Origin: JAKLFA01 sp964450385
Lineage (GTDB): Bacteria > Omnitrophota > Gorgyraeia > Zapsychrales > JANLHA01
Length of the DNA: 44,999 nt
Direction: 5' to 3'
NCBI GenBank assembly: GCA_964450385.1
Contig: CAYVEC010000016.1
Coordinates: 1-44,999 of the forward strand
Shown: positions 1 to 6,337 of the stretch, in pieces
Position numbering within the stretch: the first letter of the stretch is position 1
Layout: every line of letters starts with the position of its first letter
Program-made: the position numbers and the translations under genes
Notes under the pieces: model-generated
The model's database searches: none
What the model was told of the DNA's origin: nothing
The model's input: the letters and a program-made list of their open reading frames with translations, nothing else

Positions 1-251
1 GTGGAGAGAATTGGGGTCTTGGATCAACATAGAATATTACCTGGGCCAGTTCAGGTGTTGTAGCTGTCCATATTGAATATTCGGAGGCTGGCTCGATGTG
101 GTTTGATATTACAGCTTCTACGCCGGCGAATACAGGGAGCTATACGTGGCCGATTGGGATGGGATCTCCTGGCACCAGTCAGGTTAGGATCACAGCGGTC
201 GAAGATCCTACGGTCACGGATACATCAGATGCCACGTTTACTCTTTTTTAG
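1..251 (+). pseudogene. 3' end of an extracellular beta-sandwich repeat protein, interrupted by an in-frame TAG
   Basis: The frame that starts at base 3 and ends at the TAG at 249-251 reads as the end of a secreted repeat protein. It shows NITW, a VHIEYS strand, a GSYTW turn, SQVRITA and a final DATFTLF. This is the pattern of large bacterial surface proteins built from Ig/cadherin-like beta-sandwich repeats. The same frame reads on upstream as GENWGLGST, but a TAG at 30-32 stands where repeats of this kind normally have Gln (STQNITW). A single C-to-T change from CAG would explain this. The gene begins outside the window. It may be a decaying gene, a recent nonsense mutation or a base-call error. 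Stop-codon reassignment is unlikely because TAG ends intact genes elsewhere in the window. The identity as a surface repeat is fairly sure; the pseudogene status is less so. Confidence 0.6.
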
Positions 252-300
252 GATTGCGGGAATGAAAAACAGTGAATGTTTTAGGCATATCTTAATGGAG

Positions 301-329
301 AAAGGAGGCCATTAACGGTCTCCTTTTTT
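301..329 (+). terminator. Rho-independent terminator
   Basis: A ten-pair stem (301-310 with 317-326, one G-U pair) closes a six-base ATTAAC loop and is followed by a T run. It lies 50 bases after the stop of the surface repeat gene and is on its strand, so it probably ends that transcript. Confidence 0.85.
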
Positions 330-396
330 GGGCTTTTAAGTGGTTTTTAGACCGCGTGTTCATGGCTTAACTTTTACTAATGGCCCCACCCCTAAA

Positions 397-612
397 TTAA
401 ACCATCTGCAGAGAGAGTTTCGGGGCGATTTGGTTTAAATTTTCCCGTTCACACTGTTTCAAAAATTCTTCAGGTGTTTTGTAACCCAGCGAGCTGTGCG
501 GCCTGAAGGTATTGTATTCAATTCTCCATTCTTCGATTTTATCTTTTGCCAAAGAATTTGAAGAAAGAGCTCCCAGCCCCGGAGCAGATTCGGGCACTCC
601 TGGATAGCGCAT
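397..612 (-). pseudogene. IS3-family transposase C-terminal remnant (rve integrase core)
   Basis: The minus-strand frame ends with EEWRIEYNTFRPHSSLGY followed by KTPEEF. This is the characteristic end of the DDE integrase core of IS3-family OrfB transposases, including the region of the last catalytic Glu and the RPHSSLGY/TPEEF signature. Recognisable homology begins only around base 567, so just the last 55 or so residues remain; the first 15 codons of the open frame (about 567-612) are unrelated sequence. No OrfA, no D or D catalytic residues and no clear pair of terminal inverted repeats were seen, so the element is dead. It sits between the surface-protein tail and a lower-GC regulatory block, and marks a junction where DNA was rearranged. 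Confidence 0.85.
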
Positions 613-854
613 GCGTTTGAGATTTAAGTCATTTGAGTGATTTTTCTCAATGAGATTTTGTCAGAGCGAGGACTGCTTGTCCCAGTGGGGTACCGACAAA
701 TGGGTTCAAAAAAACAAGATATCAAGTGAATACTTTCGCGAACAATGAATTCGTGTTATCTTGGAAAAGAGCGCTCGGGCGTATCTTGAGGGGGCTAAGG
801 ATCGCCCCAAAAAGATAATTTTGTAAATAGGCTGCTGACCCGTAATGGAGAATA

Positions 855-1526
855 ATGAGAATACTATTAGTCGAAGATGAGGTTAAGATCGCCAATTTTG
901 TGGCCCGAGGCCTTAAGGAAGAGGATTTTGTTGTCGATGTCGCCGGGGACGGAGACAAGGCCTCCTTTCTTGCCGAGGTGAATCCATATGACCTGATCAT
1001 TCTGGATATTATGCTCCCGCATAAAGACGGCATCACGGTCTGCCGGGAGCTTCGGAAAAAAAAGATCAATACGCCCATTCTGATGCTGACCGCCAAAGAT
1101 CAGGTTCGGGATAAAGTTTTAGGATTAAATTCCGGGGCCGATGATTATCTTGCCAAACCGTTTGATTTTGAAGAGCTCTCGGCAAGGATCAGCGCTTTGC
1201 TGAGGCGGAACAGCCAGGATAAAACCGGGATCCTTAGGGTCGATGATTTAGAGCTGGATCAGCTGCGCCATAAAGTTAACCGCGCGGGAAAGGATATTCA
1301 GCTTAGCAGCAAGGAATTCGCCCTATTGGAATATTTGATGCTGAACGCTGATCATGTGGTGACCCGAACCATGATCTCCGAACATGTCTGGCACGAAGAT
1401 TTTGATAGCTTCACTAATGTGATCGATGTCTATATCAGTTTCTTGAGGAACAAAATCGACAAAGATTTTAAAGGCCCTCTGATCCATACGGTTCATGGCA
1501 AGGGATACGTCTTGAGGGAAGAATAA
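855..1526 (+). CDS. OmpR/PhoB-family response regulator
   Basis: This is a two-component response regulator of 223 residues, the usual length. The N-terminal receiver domain (about 1-115) has the acidic pocket E7/D8, the phospho-acceptor D51 (LILDIMLP context), the switch Thr79 and the conserved Lys101 (AKPF). The C-terminal winged helix (about 125-220) ends in VIDVYISFLRNKID and HTVHGKGYVL, typical of the OmpR/CusR/PhoB group that binds direct repeats. The ATG has a TGGAG ribosome site at 846-850. The stop overlaps the start of the histidine kinase (TAATG), so the two are co-translated and form a pair. By sequence it is closest to CusR/CopR-like regulators, but the stimulus cannot be read from sequence. 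The 242-base stretch upstream (613-854) holds no gene and no convincing promoter. Confidence 0.93.
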   Translation: MRILLVEDEVKIANFVARGLKEEDFVVDVAGDGDKASFLAEVNPYDLIILDIMLPHKDGITVCRELRKKKINTPILMLTAKDQVRDKVLGLNSGADDYLAKPFDFEELSARISALLRRNSQDKTGILRVDDLELDQLRHKVNRAGKDIQLSSKEFALLEYLMLNADHVVTRTMISEHVWHEDFDSFTNVIDVYISFLRNKIDKDFKGPLIHTVHGKGYVLREE

Positions 1527-2575
1527 TGCGCATTAAATCAATGATGGCTCAACGTGGCCTTCCAGGTGTGGCGGCGGTCTGCATCATGCTCAGTGTTTAT
1601 GGCGCCTGGCGCGCGTTGTCCCGTCTCCATATGCTCAATATCGAGGGGGTCTTCTACGGGGCAGCCCTCGCGGCGTTGGTTTTTTTGGCTGGATACTGTG
1701 TTGGTCAGATGGTTTTGAGAAAAAAGTTTGGCCCGATCAGGCAGGTTGCTGAGATCGCCGAGAGCATTACTCACGAGGATTTGAGCCGCCGGGTCACGGT
1801 CGAGAGCGCTGGAGATGATGTTCAGTATTTGGTTAAGGCGTTTAATGATATGATTTCTCGTCTGGAGGCGGCGTTTGCCTACATCACAGAATCAAGCTCC
1901 TATATTGCCCATGAGCTCAAAACACCACTTGCGATCATCAGGGGCGAGGCGGAAGTTGTTTTAAAAAAAGAGCGCGACCGGGAAGAATATAAAAAAGTTA
2001 TTCTGGGCAGCCTAGAGGAAACCCGACGGATGTTCAAGATCATCGAGGATCTGCTGTTATTGACGCGTGTTAACTATCGGTCCGGGGACATGGTCCTTGC
2101 GCCGTTGGACCTTAAAGCCTTTGTTATGGTTTTATATGAAAAAGCAAAAATTTTAGCCTTAGAAAAGGACATCACGGTCATGATCCAGGTGCCTGAGGCC
2201 ACGGCCTTGGTGAATGGAGATGAGCAAATGCTCCGGCGTCTGTTTTTAAACTTAGTTGATAACGCGGTAAAATTTACCCCGCGGGGCGGAGCCATCGATA
2301 TTTATGTCGCTCTTGAGGAGGGGCACGTTAAAATTTCCGTTGCCGATACTGGGGTTGGGATCGAGGCCGAGAATCTTCCGAGGCTTTTTGATAAATTTTT
2401 TAGGATCGAAGGAAAAATAAAAGAAACATCCCCAAGCAGCGGTTTAGGGTTAAGCATCGCGCAATCCATCGCGCGGCTTCATCAAGGTGAGATAACGGTT
2501 TCTAGCCAGGCTGGCAAGGGATCTGTTTTTATGGTGGTATTGCCCCGCAGTACCCAGTCGGGTTCTTCCCATTAA
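1526..2575 (+). CDS. Membrane histidine kinase, CusS-like, without a sensor domain
   Basis: This is the partner kinase of the preceding regulator, 349 residues long. Two membrane helices (about 13-30 and 42-63) are separated by only about a dozen residues. They are followed by a HAMP linker (about 65-117), a HisKA dimerisation domain with the phospho-acceptor His129 (IAHELKTP), and a HATPase domain with the N box (LFLNLVDNAVKF), G1 (VADTGVGI), the F box (LFDKFFRI) and G2 (SGLGLSIAQ). The heavy-metal and Cus-type kinases it resembles usually carry a periplasmic domain of more than 100 residues, which is absent here. It therefore most likely senses within the membrane, through a partner protein, or via HAMP. 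The start overlaps the regulator's stop by one base. Confidence 0.93.
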   Translation: MRIKSMMAQRGLPGVAAVCIMLSVYGAWRALSRLHMLNIEGVFYGAALAALVFLAGYCVGQMVLRKKFGPIRQVAEIAESITHEDLSRRVTVESAGDDVQYLVKAFNDMISRLEAAFAYITESSSYIAHELKTPLAIIRGEAEVVLKKERDREEYKKVILGSLEETRRMFKIIEDLLLLTRVNYRSGDMVLAPLDLKAFVMVLYEKAKILALEKDITVMIQVPEATALVNGDEQMLRRLFLNLVDNAVKFTPRGGAIDIYVALEEGHVKISVADTGVGIEAENLPRLFDKFFRIEGKIKETSPSSGLGLSIAQSIARLHQGEITVSSQAGKGSVFMVVLPRSTQSGSSH

Positions 2576-2596
2576 CACCTCTCAGTATTAAAAAAT

Positions 2597-2640
2597 TTAA
2601 TGATTCTTTAATCTTCTGTTAATCCCCCGGCTGTTATATT
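2597..2640 (+). promoter_or_regulatory. PhoB/OmpR-type direct-repeat operator with -10 box
   Basis: TTAAT occurs three times at exactly 11-base intervals (2597, 2608, 2619), and a TATATT -10 box lies at 2635-2640, eleven bases beyond the last repeat. OmpR/PhoB-family regulators bind direct half-sites with an 11-base period, and in Pho-type promoters the box replaces the -35 element about 10 bases before the -10. The arrangement fits control of the downstream receiver-UPF0316-PII-rnk genes by a regulator such as the one at 855-1526. The link to that particular regulator is an inference. Confidence 0.55.
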
Positions 2641-2727
2641 TTCCTAGAGCATTCATGGGGCTTATGTGATGGGGGACATCTTTTTGCTTTTAAAAAGCGA
2701 GGGCCTGGTGGGAGAGAGGGGATACGA

Positions 2728-3108
2728 ATGGTGAGGATCTTAATTGTTGAAGATGAGGAGCGGGTACGAAAAATGTACATCGAGCTTCTCGAAAACGAAG
2801 GCTATGACGTTGTCAGCGTTTCTGACGCGATTCAGGCCAACGACATGCTGAATAGAGAGTTCTTTGATATTATGCTGCTCGACATTAGGTTGCCTAAGGT
2901 GTACGGGAGCATTTTGTTTAATACGGTGCAGATGTTTCATAAAAATCTTCAAGTGATTGTGACCAGTGTTTATCCGCTTGAAGAACAAAAGATAATAATT
3001 AAAAATGCGGCTGATTATTATGACAAGGCCCAGAGCGTTGATCTTTTGCTTGAAAAAATAAAGAAAATAAGATCGTTCAGGGAGCCCGTGACCGAAAAAA
3101 TGAGCTGA
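2728..3108 (+). CDS. Stand-alone response regulator receiver protein
   Basis: This is a single receiver domain of 126 residues with no output domain (CheY-like architecture). It has the acidic pair E8/D9, the phospho-acceptor D52 (MLLDIRLP), T79/S80 at the switch position and Lys100 (YYDKAQ). The GAGAGAGGGG stretch before the ATG acts as ribosome site. It is the first gene after the direct-repeat promoter at 2597-2640 and heads a run of small regulatory genes. Proteins of this kind act as phospho-relay intermediates or bind a target protein directly; no chemotaxis genes are near. The last dozen residues are polar and outside the fold. Confidence 0.9.
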   Translation: MVRILIVEDEERVRKMYIELLENEGYDVVSVSDAIQANDMLNREFFDIMLLDIRLPKVYGSILFNTVQMFHKNLQVIVTSVYPLEEQKIIIKNAADYYDKAQSVDLLLEKIKKIRSFREPVTEKMS

Positions 3109-3184
3109 CAAGGTATCAACGCGTGTCTCATGACGGCGTCGGTGCGGGGCCGCGGCGGCATTTTTATGACCACAGGAGGCGAGA

Positions 3185-3721
3185 GTGCTATTAGATTGGT
3201 TACAAAGCGAGTTTGGCCATTTATTGATTCCCGTTTTGATCTTTTTGGCTCGTGCGGCGGATGTCAGCATGTCGTCCGTAAGAATCATTTTTGTTAGTCG
3301 GGGGATCAGGGCCCTGGCTGCGGTGATCGGTTTTTTTGAGATGCTGGTCTGGCTTATTGGGATATCGCAAATTATGCAGAATTTAAATAATCCCATCAGC
3401 TATATCGCTTTCGCCGGAGGGTTTAGTCTCGGGACGTTTGTCGGCATCACGATAGAGCGGAAAATCGCCATCGGCAATCTCGCGGTTCAATTTATAACGA
3501 ATAAGGATCCCGGCGGGTTATTAAGATATTTTCAGGAGAAAGGATACGGAGCAACGACGATCGACGGCAGGGGGATGGCCGGACCGGTTAAGATCATTTA
3601 TGTGATTGTCCAGCGGAAGCTGTTAGACCAGGTGCTAACTATCATCAAAGATTTTGATCAAGACGCCTTTTATACCATTGAGGATGTGAGGACCGTGGCT
3701 CGCCTTCATCCGGTTATGTGA
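3185..3721 (+). CDS. UPF0316 / DUF2179-family membrane protein
   Basis: This protein of 178 residues has three predicted membrane helices (about 11-30, 37-58 and 66-85) and then a soluble domain of about 80 residues. The N-terminal part carries the family signature ADVSMSSVRIIFVSRG, typical of DUF5698, and the end matches DUF2179 (GYGATTIDGRG, FDQDAFYTIEDVR). The biochemical role of the family is unknown; DUF2179 also ends YitT-type membrane proteins. The start is a GTG with a perfect AGGAGG five bases upstream (3174-3179), so the start is secure. It lies between a lone receiver and a PII-like protein in the same direction. Confidence 0.88.
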   Translation: MLLDWLQSEFGHLLIPVLIFLARAADVSMSSVRIIFVSRGIRALAAVIGFFEMLVWLIGISQIMQNLNNPISYIAFAGGFSLGTFVGITIERKIAIGNLAVQFITNKDPGGLLRYFQEKGYGATTIDGRGMAGPVKIIYVIVQRKLLDQVLTIIKDFDQDAFYTIEDVRTVARLHPVM

Positions 3722-3778
3722 ACCGGGGAGAGCATCGTCAAAAATAAAATCGTATGGACCGCCGCTGGAAGGGAGAAG

Positions 3779-4078
3779 ATGACCATGTTTAAATTGATTG
3801 TAGCGATCCTTCCGAAAAAAAAGATAGCGGCTATAATGCCGTTCCTTAAAGATGCCGGGATTTTTGGAGCGACGATGCTTTCTGGGAAAGGTCTCTGCAC
3901 TGAAGAGGCGTGGAGCAAGATTGGTTTGCGGATCGGGTCATTGAGAGAGGTCTTGGTTATGTTGACCTTGGACATGAACAAAGACAAGCTTCTTAATATA
4001 TTGGTTCAACACGGGGAGCTGAAAGATCCTGGACAGGGGATCGTTTTTGTTATGGATATTGAAAAGATTATTGGATAA
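3779..4078 (+). CDS. PII-like (GlnB-fold) signalling protein
   Basis: This is a small protein of 99 residues resembling the PII family. It opens with FKLIVAILPKKKI and AIMPFLKDAGIFGATMLSGKG, matching the first strand and helix and the start of the T-loop of GlnB. It then has REVLVMLTLDMNKDKLLNIL for strand 3 and helix 2, and PGQGIVFVMDIEKI for the final strand. GlnB is about 112 residues; the shortfall is mainly in the T-loop, and the uridylylated Tyr is missing. It is therefore not a classical nitrogen regulator but one of the PII-like proteins that bind nucleotides or other small ligands and usually act on a neighbouring membrane protein. Here the UPF0316 protein just upstream is the obvious candidate partner (inference). 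GGGAG precedes the ATG. Confidence 0.8.
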   Translation: MTMFKLIVAILPKKKIAAIMPFLKDAGIFGATMLSGKGLCTEEAWSKIGLRIGSLREVLVMLTLDMNKDKLLNILVQHGELKDPGQGIVFVMDIEKIIG

Positions 4079-4093
4079 CAGCCAGGAGGAACC

Positions 4094-4510
4094 ATGACGA
4101 AAAAAAATATTTATATAACTAGCGATGACATGGAAAAATTGCAGGCATTGATCTTGGCCACGCGGCAATTTAAAAAAGAAGAGGAGAAATATCTTCAGGA
4201 ATTGGAATCTGAATTGAATAAGTGTGAGGTCGTCAAGCCCCAGGATATCCCCGATGATGTTGTTACGATGAATTCTGAGGTTCATTTAAGGGATTTGGAT
4301 ACCGGTGAAGAGACAGCCTACCAACTTGTTTTTCCCCATGAGGCAGATGTGAGCCAGGGGAAGATTTCGGTCTTGGCGCCGATCGGCACGGCGCTTTTGG
4401 GATATAGCGTTGGGGATATTATTGAGTGGAAGGTCCCTGCCGGCGTGGTTAAATTAAAGGTCGAGAAAATCCGTTATCAACCTGAGGCGCACGAAAAAAC
4501 AGGCTCCTGA
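4094..4510 (+). CDS. rnk: Rnk-like GreA/GreB-family regulator
   Basis: This protein of 138 residues has the architecture of Rnk: a short N-terminal coil (about 1-50, beginning KKNIYITSDDMEKLQALI) and a C-terminal GreA/GreB FKBP-like domain (about 55-130). The domain includes VVTMNSEVHLRDLDTGEE, LAPIGTALLGYSVGDIIEW and KVEKIRY. Rnk binds RNA polymerase like the Gre factors but has a coil too short to reach the active site, so it does not rescue arrested complexes; in E. coli it affects nucleoside diphosphate kinase levels. AGGAGG stands six bases before the ATG. It follows the PII-like gene by 15 bases and is likely in the same transcript. Confidence 0.9.
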   Translation: MTKKNIYITSDDMEKLQALILATRQFKKEEEKYLQELESELNKCEVVKPQDIPDDVVTMNSEVHLRDLDTGEETAYQLVFPHEADVSQGKISVLAPIGTALLGYSVGDIIEWKVPAGVVKLKVEKIRYQPEAHEKTGS

Positions 4511-4547
4511 CTTTTGTTTGATTCAAAAAAAGAAGGAGGTGAGGAGA

Positions 4548-4598
4548 GTGGGGGATAAGGTCGCGAATAAAAAGAAGGAAAAGAAACGAAAAAAATAG
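4548..4598 (+). CDS. Lysine-rich 16-codon ORF with a near-perfect Shine-Dalgarno
   Basis: A GTG-started frame encodes MGDKVANKKKEKKRKK. Before it stands AAGGAGGTGA (4533-4542), ten bases complementary to the 16S rRNA tail and stronger than the sites of its neighbours. The stop is followed within 16 bases by a terminator, so this is the last translated frame of the regulator transcript. Ten of 16 residues are Lys or Arg. Its function is unknown. It may be a real basic peptide or a leader whose translation through poly-Lys codons affects the message end. It is too short for homology to decide. Confidence 0.45.
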   Translation: MGDKVANKKKEKKRKK

Positions 4599-4613
4599 GT
4601 TTTTTGCCCAACG

Positions 4614-4647
4614 GCCCGCTAGATTCTTTCTGGCGGGCTTGTTTTTT
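4614..4647 (+). terminator. Rho-independent terminator
   Basis: A ten-pair GC-rich stem (4614-4623 with 4629-4638, one G-U pair) has a TTCTT loop and a T-rich tail (TTGTTTTTT). It ends the 2728-4598 transcript. Confidence 0.88.
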
Positions 4648-4750
4648 GAGTAGCATGATTCACAAATGTTTTTGATGTCCCGGGATCCGTGCATGATACG
4701 GGATGCTGGGATCAACTGGCGATCAAACGCATCAGGTCGGATTTAACTGT

Positions 4751-4778
4751 TTTAGAATATTGTATTTACAGCTATAAT
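4751..4778 (+). promoter_or_regulatory. Putative sigma-70 promoter for the chromate transporter pair
   Basis: TTTAGA (4751-4756) and a perfect TATAAT (4773-4778) are separated by 16 bases. The TATAAT overlaps the first possible ATG (4777), so a transcript from here would lack that start codon; see the next entry. Confidence 0.45.
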
Positions 4779-5457
4779 GGAAAAAAGTTTTACGAAATGG
4801 GTCAACAGGGTTGAGGCGGAATACCTAGCAAAGGCGATCGTTGTGAGCTCGGGAGAGTATCGTACACACACAGACCAGGACCAGGCAGCGGAGCGGATCA
4901 GGCTCGGGGCCCTGTTTTGGACATTTTTTAGGATCGGGCTGTTTACGTTCGGCGGAGGGTTGGCGATGCTGCCGGTCATCCGGCACGAGCTCGTCTTAAA
5001 ACGCCGCTGGGTCAGGGAAGAGGATTTTATCTCGATGATGTCTCTCGCCACCATGGTGCCCGGGGTGATCGCGGTGAATCTCGCGTATTTGTTGGGCCGC
5101 CGGCTCCGGGGGATCGGGGGTGCCGGGATGGCGATCGTCGGAACGATTCTCCCGTCGTTTTGTGTCATTATCCTCATCGCCTGGTCCCTCCTGCCGTTCT
5201 TTTCGTATCCGTGGGTCCAGGCCTTTTTTAAGGGTGCCGCAATCGCGGTGGCGGGCCAGCTTGCGTTTGCCGGCTTTACCTTCGCCCGAAAACTCCTCCG
5301 CGGCTGGCAGTCATGGGTAATCACGGGTTTGGCGCTCGGGACGGTTTTTCTTTTTAAGATCCATCCGATCTGGGCCCTGGTCGTCTCCGGGATGCTCGGG
5401 CTCGTTCTTTATTCTAAAAGCGGCGACAACACGGAAACCGGGGGAGGGACCTCATGA
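4777..5457 (+). CDS. Chromate transporter, first half of a split pair
   Basis: This is a CHR-superfamily short-chain protein. The domain begins near residue 47 with LFWTFFRIGLFTFGGG, the family's opening motif, followed by AMLPVIRHEL, MVPGVIAVNLA and about five or six membrane helices. Short-chain members work as pairs of inversely oriented halves, and the second half follows with an ATGA overlap. The family exports chromate, or in many anaerobes other oxyanions such as sulfate-like substrates; which one cannot be read here. The first 45 residues are polar and unlike the family, and the ATG at 4777 lies inside a TATAAT box with no ribosome site. The true start may be the GTG at 4843, which has AAAGG upstream. 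Confidence 0.88.
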   Translation: MEKSFTKWVNRVEAEYLAKAIVVSSGEYRTHTDQDQAAERIRLGALFWTFFRIGLFTFGGGLAMLPVIRHELVLKRRWVREEDFISMMSLATMVPGVIAVNLAYLLGRRLRGIGGAGMAIVGTILPSFCVIILIAWSLLPFFSYPWVQAFFKGAAIAVAGQLAFAGFTFARKLLRGWQSWVITGLALGTVFLFKIHPIWALVVSGMLGLVLYSKSGDNTETGGGTS

Positions 5458-5981
5458 TCGGAACCCTCGTTAAATTGTTCATGAGCTTTATGCGCATCGG
5501 GCTTGGGGCTTACGGCGGAGGTCTCGTCGCTGTTCCGCTCATCCAGCATGAGCTTGTGGTCAACCAGCATTGGATGCGCTTTGATGAGATGTCGACGATC
5601 ATCGCGGTCGCACAAATGACCCCGGGGCCGATTGCGATTAACGCGGCGACCTTTACGGGCTTCCGCTTAAGCGGGATTGCCGGGGCCGCGGTTGCCAACC
5701 TCGCTGTGATCCTGCCGGCCGTGCTTATCTATACGGTCCTGCTGCATGTTATGGATAAGTTTAAAAAAAACGGCCTCGCCAAATTCACGTACGGGCTCGA
5801 GCTCGGCGTCCTGAGCCTCATCCTTTTTGCCGTATGGACCTACGGGTCAACGGCGGTGGGCTCGTGGCGTGATCTCCTGATCGCCGCGGGCGCGTTCGTC
5901 TTTCTCGTTTTCTCTGAAGGCAAGGTCCATCCGGTTGCGGTGATCCTGATCAGCGGCCTCATTGGTGTCGTGATGTATTAA
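5454..5981 (+). CDS. Chromate transporter, second half of a split pair
   Basis: This is a 175-residue CHR-superfamily protein, homologous to the preceding one. It opens LFMSFMRIGLGAYGGGLVAVPLIQHEL and continues with the AQMTPGPIAINAATFTGF motif and about five or six hydrophobic helices. The start overlaps the previous stop by four bases (ATGA), so the two halves are translationally coupled and very likely form one heterodimeric transporter in the inner membrane. Length is normal for a short-chain member. Codon use is clearly more GC-rich than in the block before 4700. Confidence 0.92.
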   Translation: MIGTLVKLFMSFMRIGLGAYGGGLVAVPLIQHELVVNQHWMRFDEMSTIIAVAQMTPGPIAINAATFTGFRLSGIAGAAVANLAVILPAVLIYTVLLHVMDKFKKNGLAKFTYGLELGVLSLILFAVWTYGSTAVGSWRDLLIAAGAFVFLVFSEGKVHPVAVILISGLIGVVMY

Positions 5982-5991
5982 GTTTTTTCTA

Positions 5992-6026
5992 AGCCTGTCC
6001 AGGGAGAAGCGGCAGGGGCTATTTTT
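5992..6026 (+). terminator. Possible terminator after the chromate transporter pair
   Basis: AGCC and TGTC pair with GGCA and GGCT around a two-base bulge and are followed by ATTTTT. It stands ten bases after the stop. The stem is imperfect, so confidence is limited. Confidence 0.4.
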
Positions 6027-6156
6027 GTCGCCGGCCGCCCTAACCCGTAACCCGTGTTCTTGGGCCAGGGGTTGGGGCCTGGCGCGAGACCGCCATTCCG
6101 GGATCCTGCGGCCCGATCCGGATAAAATTCAAGACGTGAAGAAGTCAAAAAATTTT

Positions 6157-6184
6157 TTTTGAATATCGAGAGATGTATTATAAT
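6157..6184 (+). promoter_or_regulatory. Putative promoter and leader for the radical SAM gene
   Basis: The gene-free stretch 5982-6337 (about 350 bases) holds the possible terminator above, GC-rich sequence without recognisable structure, and a perfect TATAAT at 6179-6184. The -35 region is only a T run ending in TTTTGA (6157-6162, spacer 16). Transcription from here would give a leader of about 145 bases. I see no riboswitch consensus in that leader. Confidence 0.4.
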
Positions 6185-6337
6185 CGCAGGAGGCCTGATT
6201 CAGTAATGTCATGACGCTCGGACGGCCGAAACCCTTGTAGGGCCCGGGGGATCAGCGGGGCTCAGGCACGGCAAAGTGAATTTTGGCCCAGAAACACGCC
6301 GCATACAATGTCGACTCACGTGAGGGGTTCGGTCCAT

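Noticed and set aside
30..32. Reassignment of TAG to an amino acid
   Set aside because: TAG ends other intact genes in the window (the sulfotransferase at 14414-14416, rsmI), so the code looks standard.
73..315. An 80-codon plus-strand frame after the surface-repeat tail
   Set aside because: It overlaps the real frame (ending at 251) in another phase, is Arg/Leu-rich and runs through the terminator stem.
397..612. An intact IS3 element
   Set aside because: Only the C-terminal end of the transposase remains, with no OrfA, catalytic Asp residues or paired inverted repeats.
6185..6337. A riboswitch in the long leader of the B12-type radical SAM gene
   Set aside because: No cobalamin or SAM box motif or other known consensus was recognised; the leader is only GC-rich.
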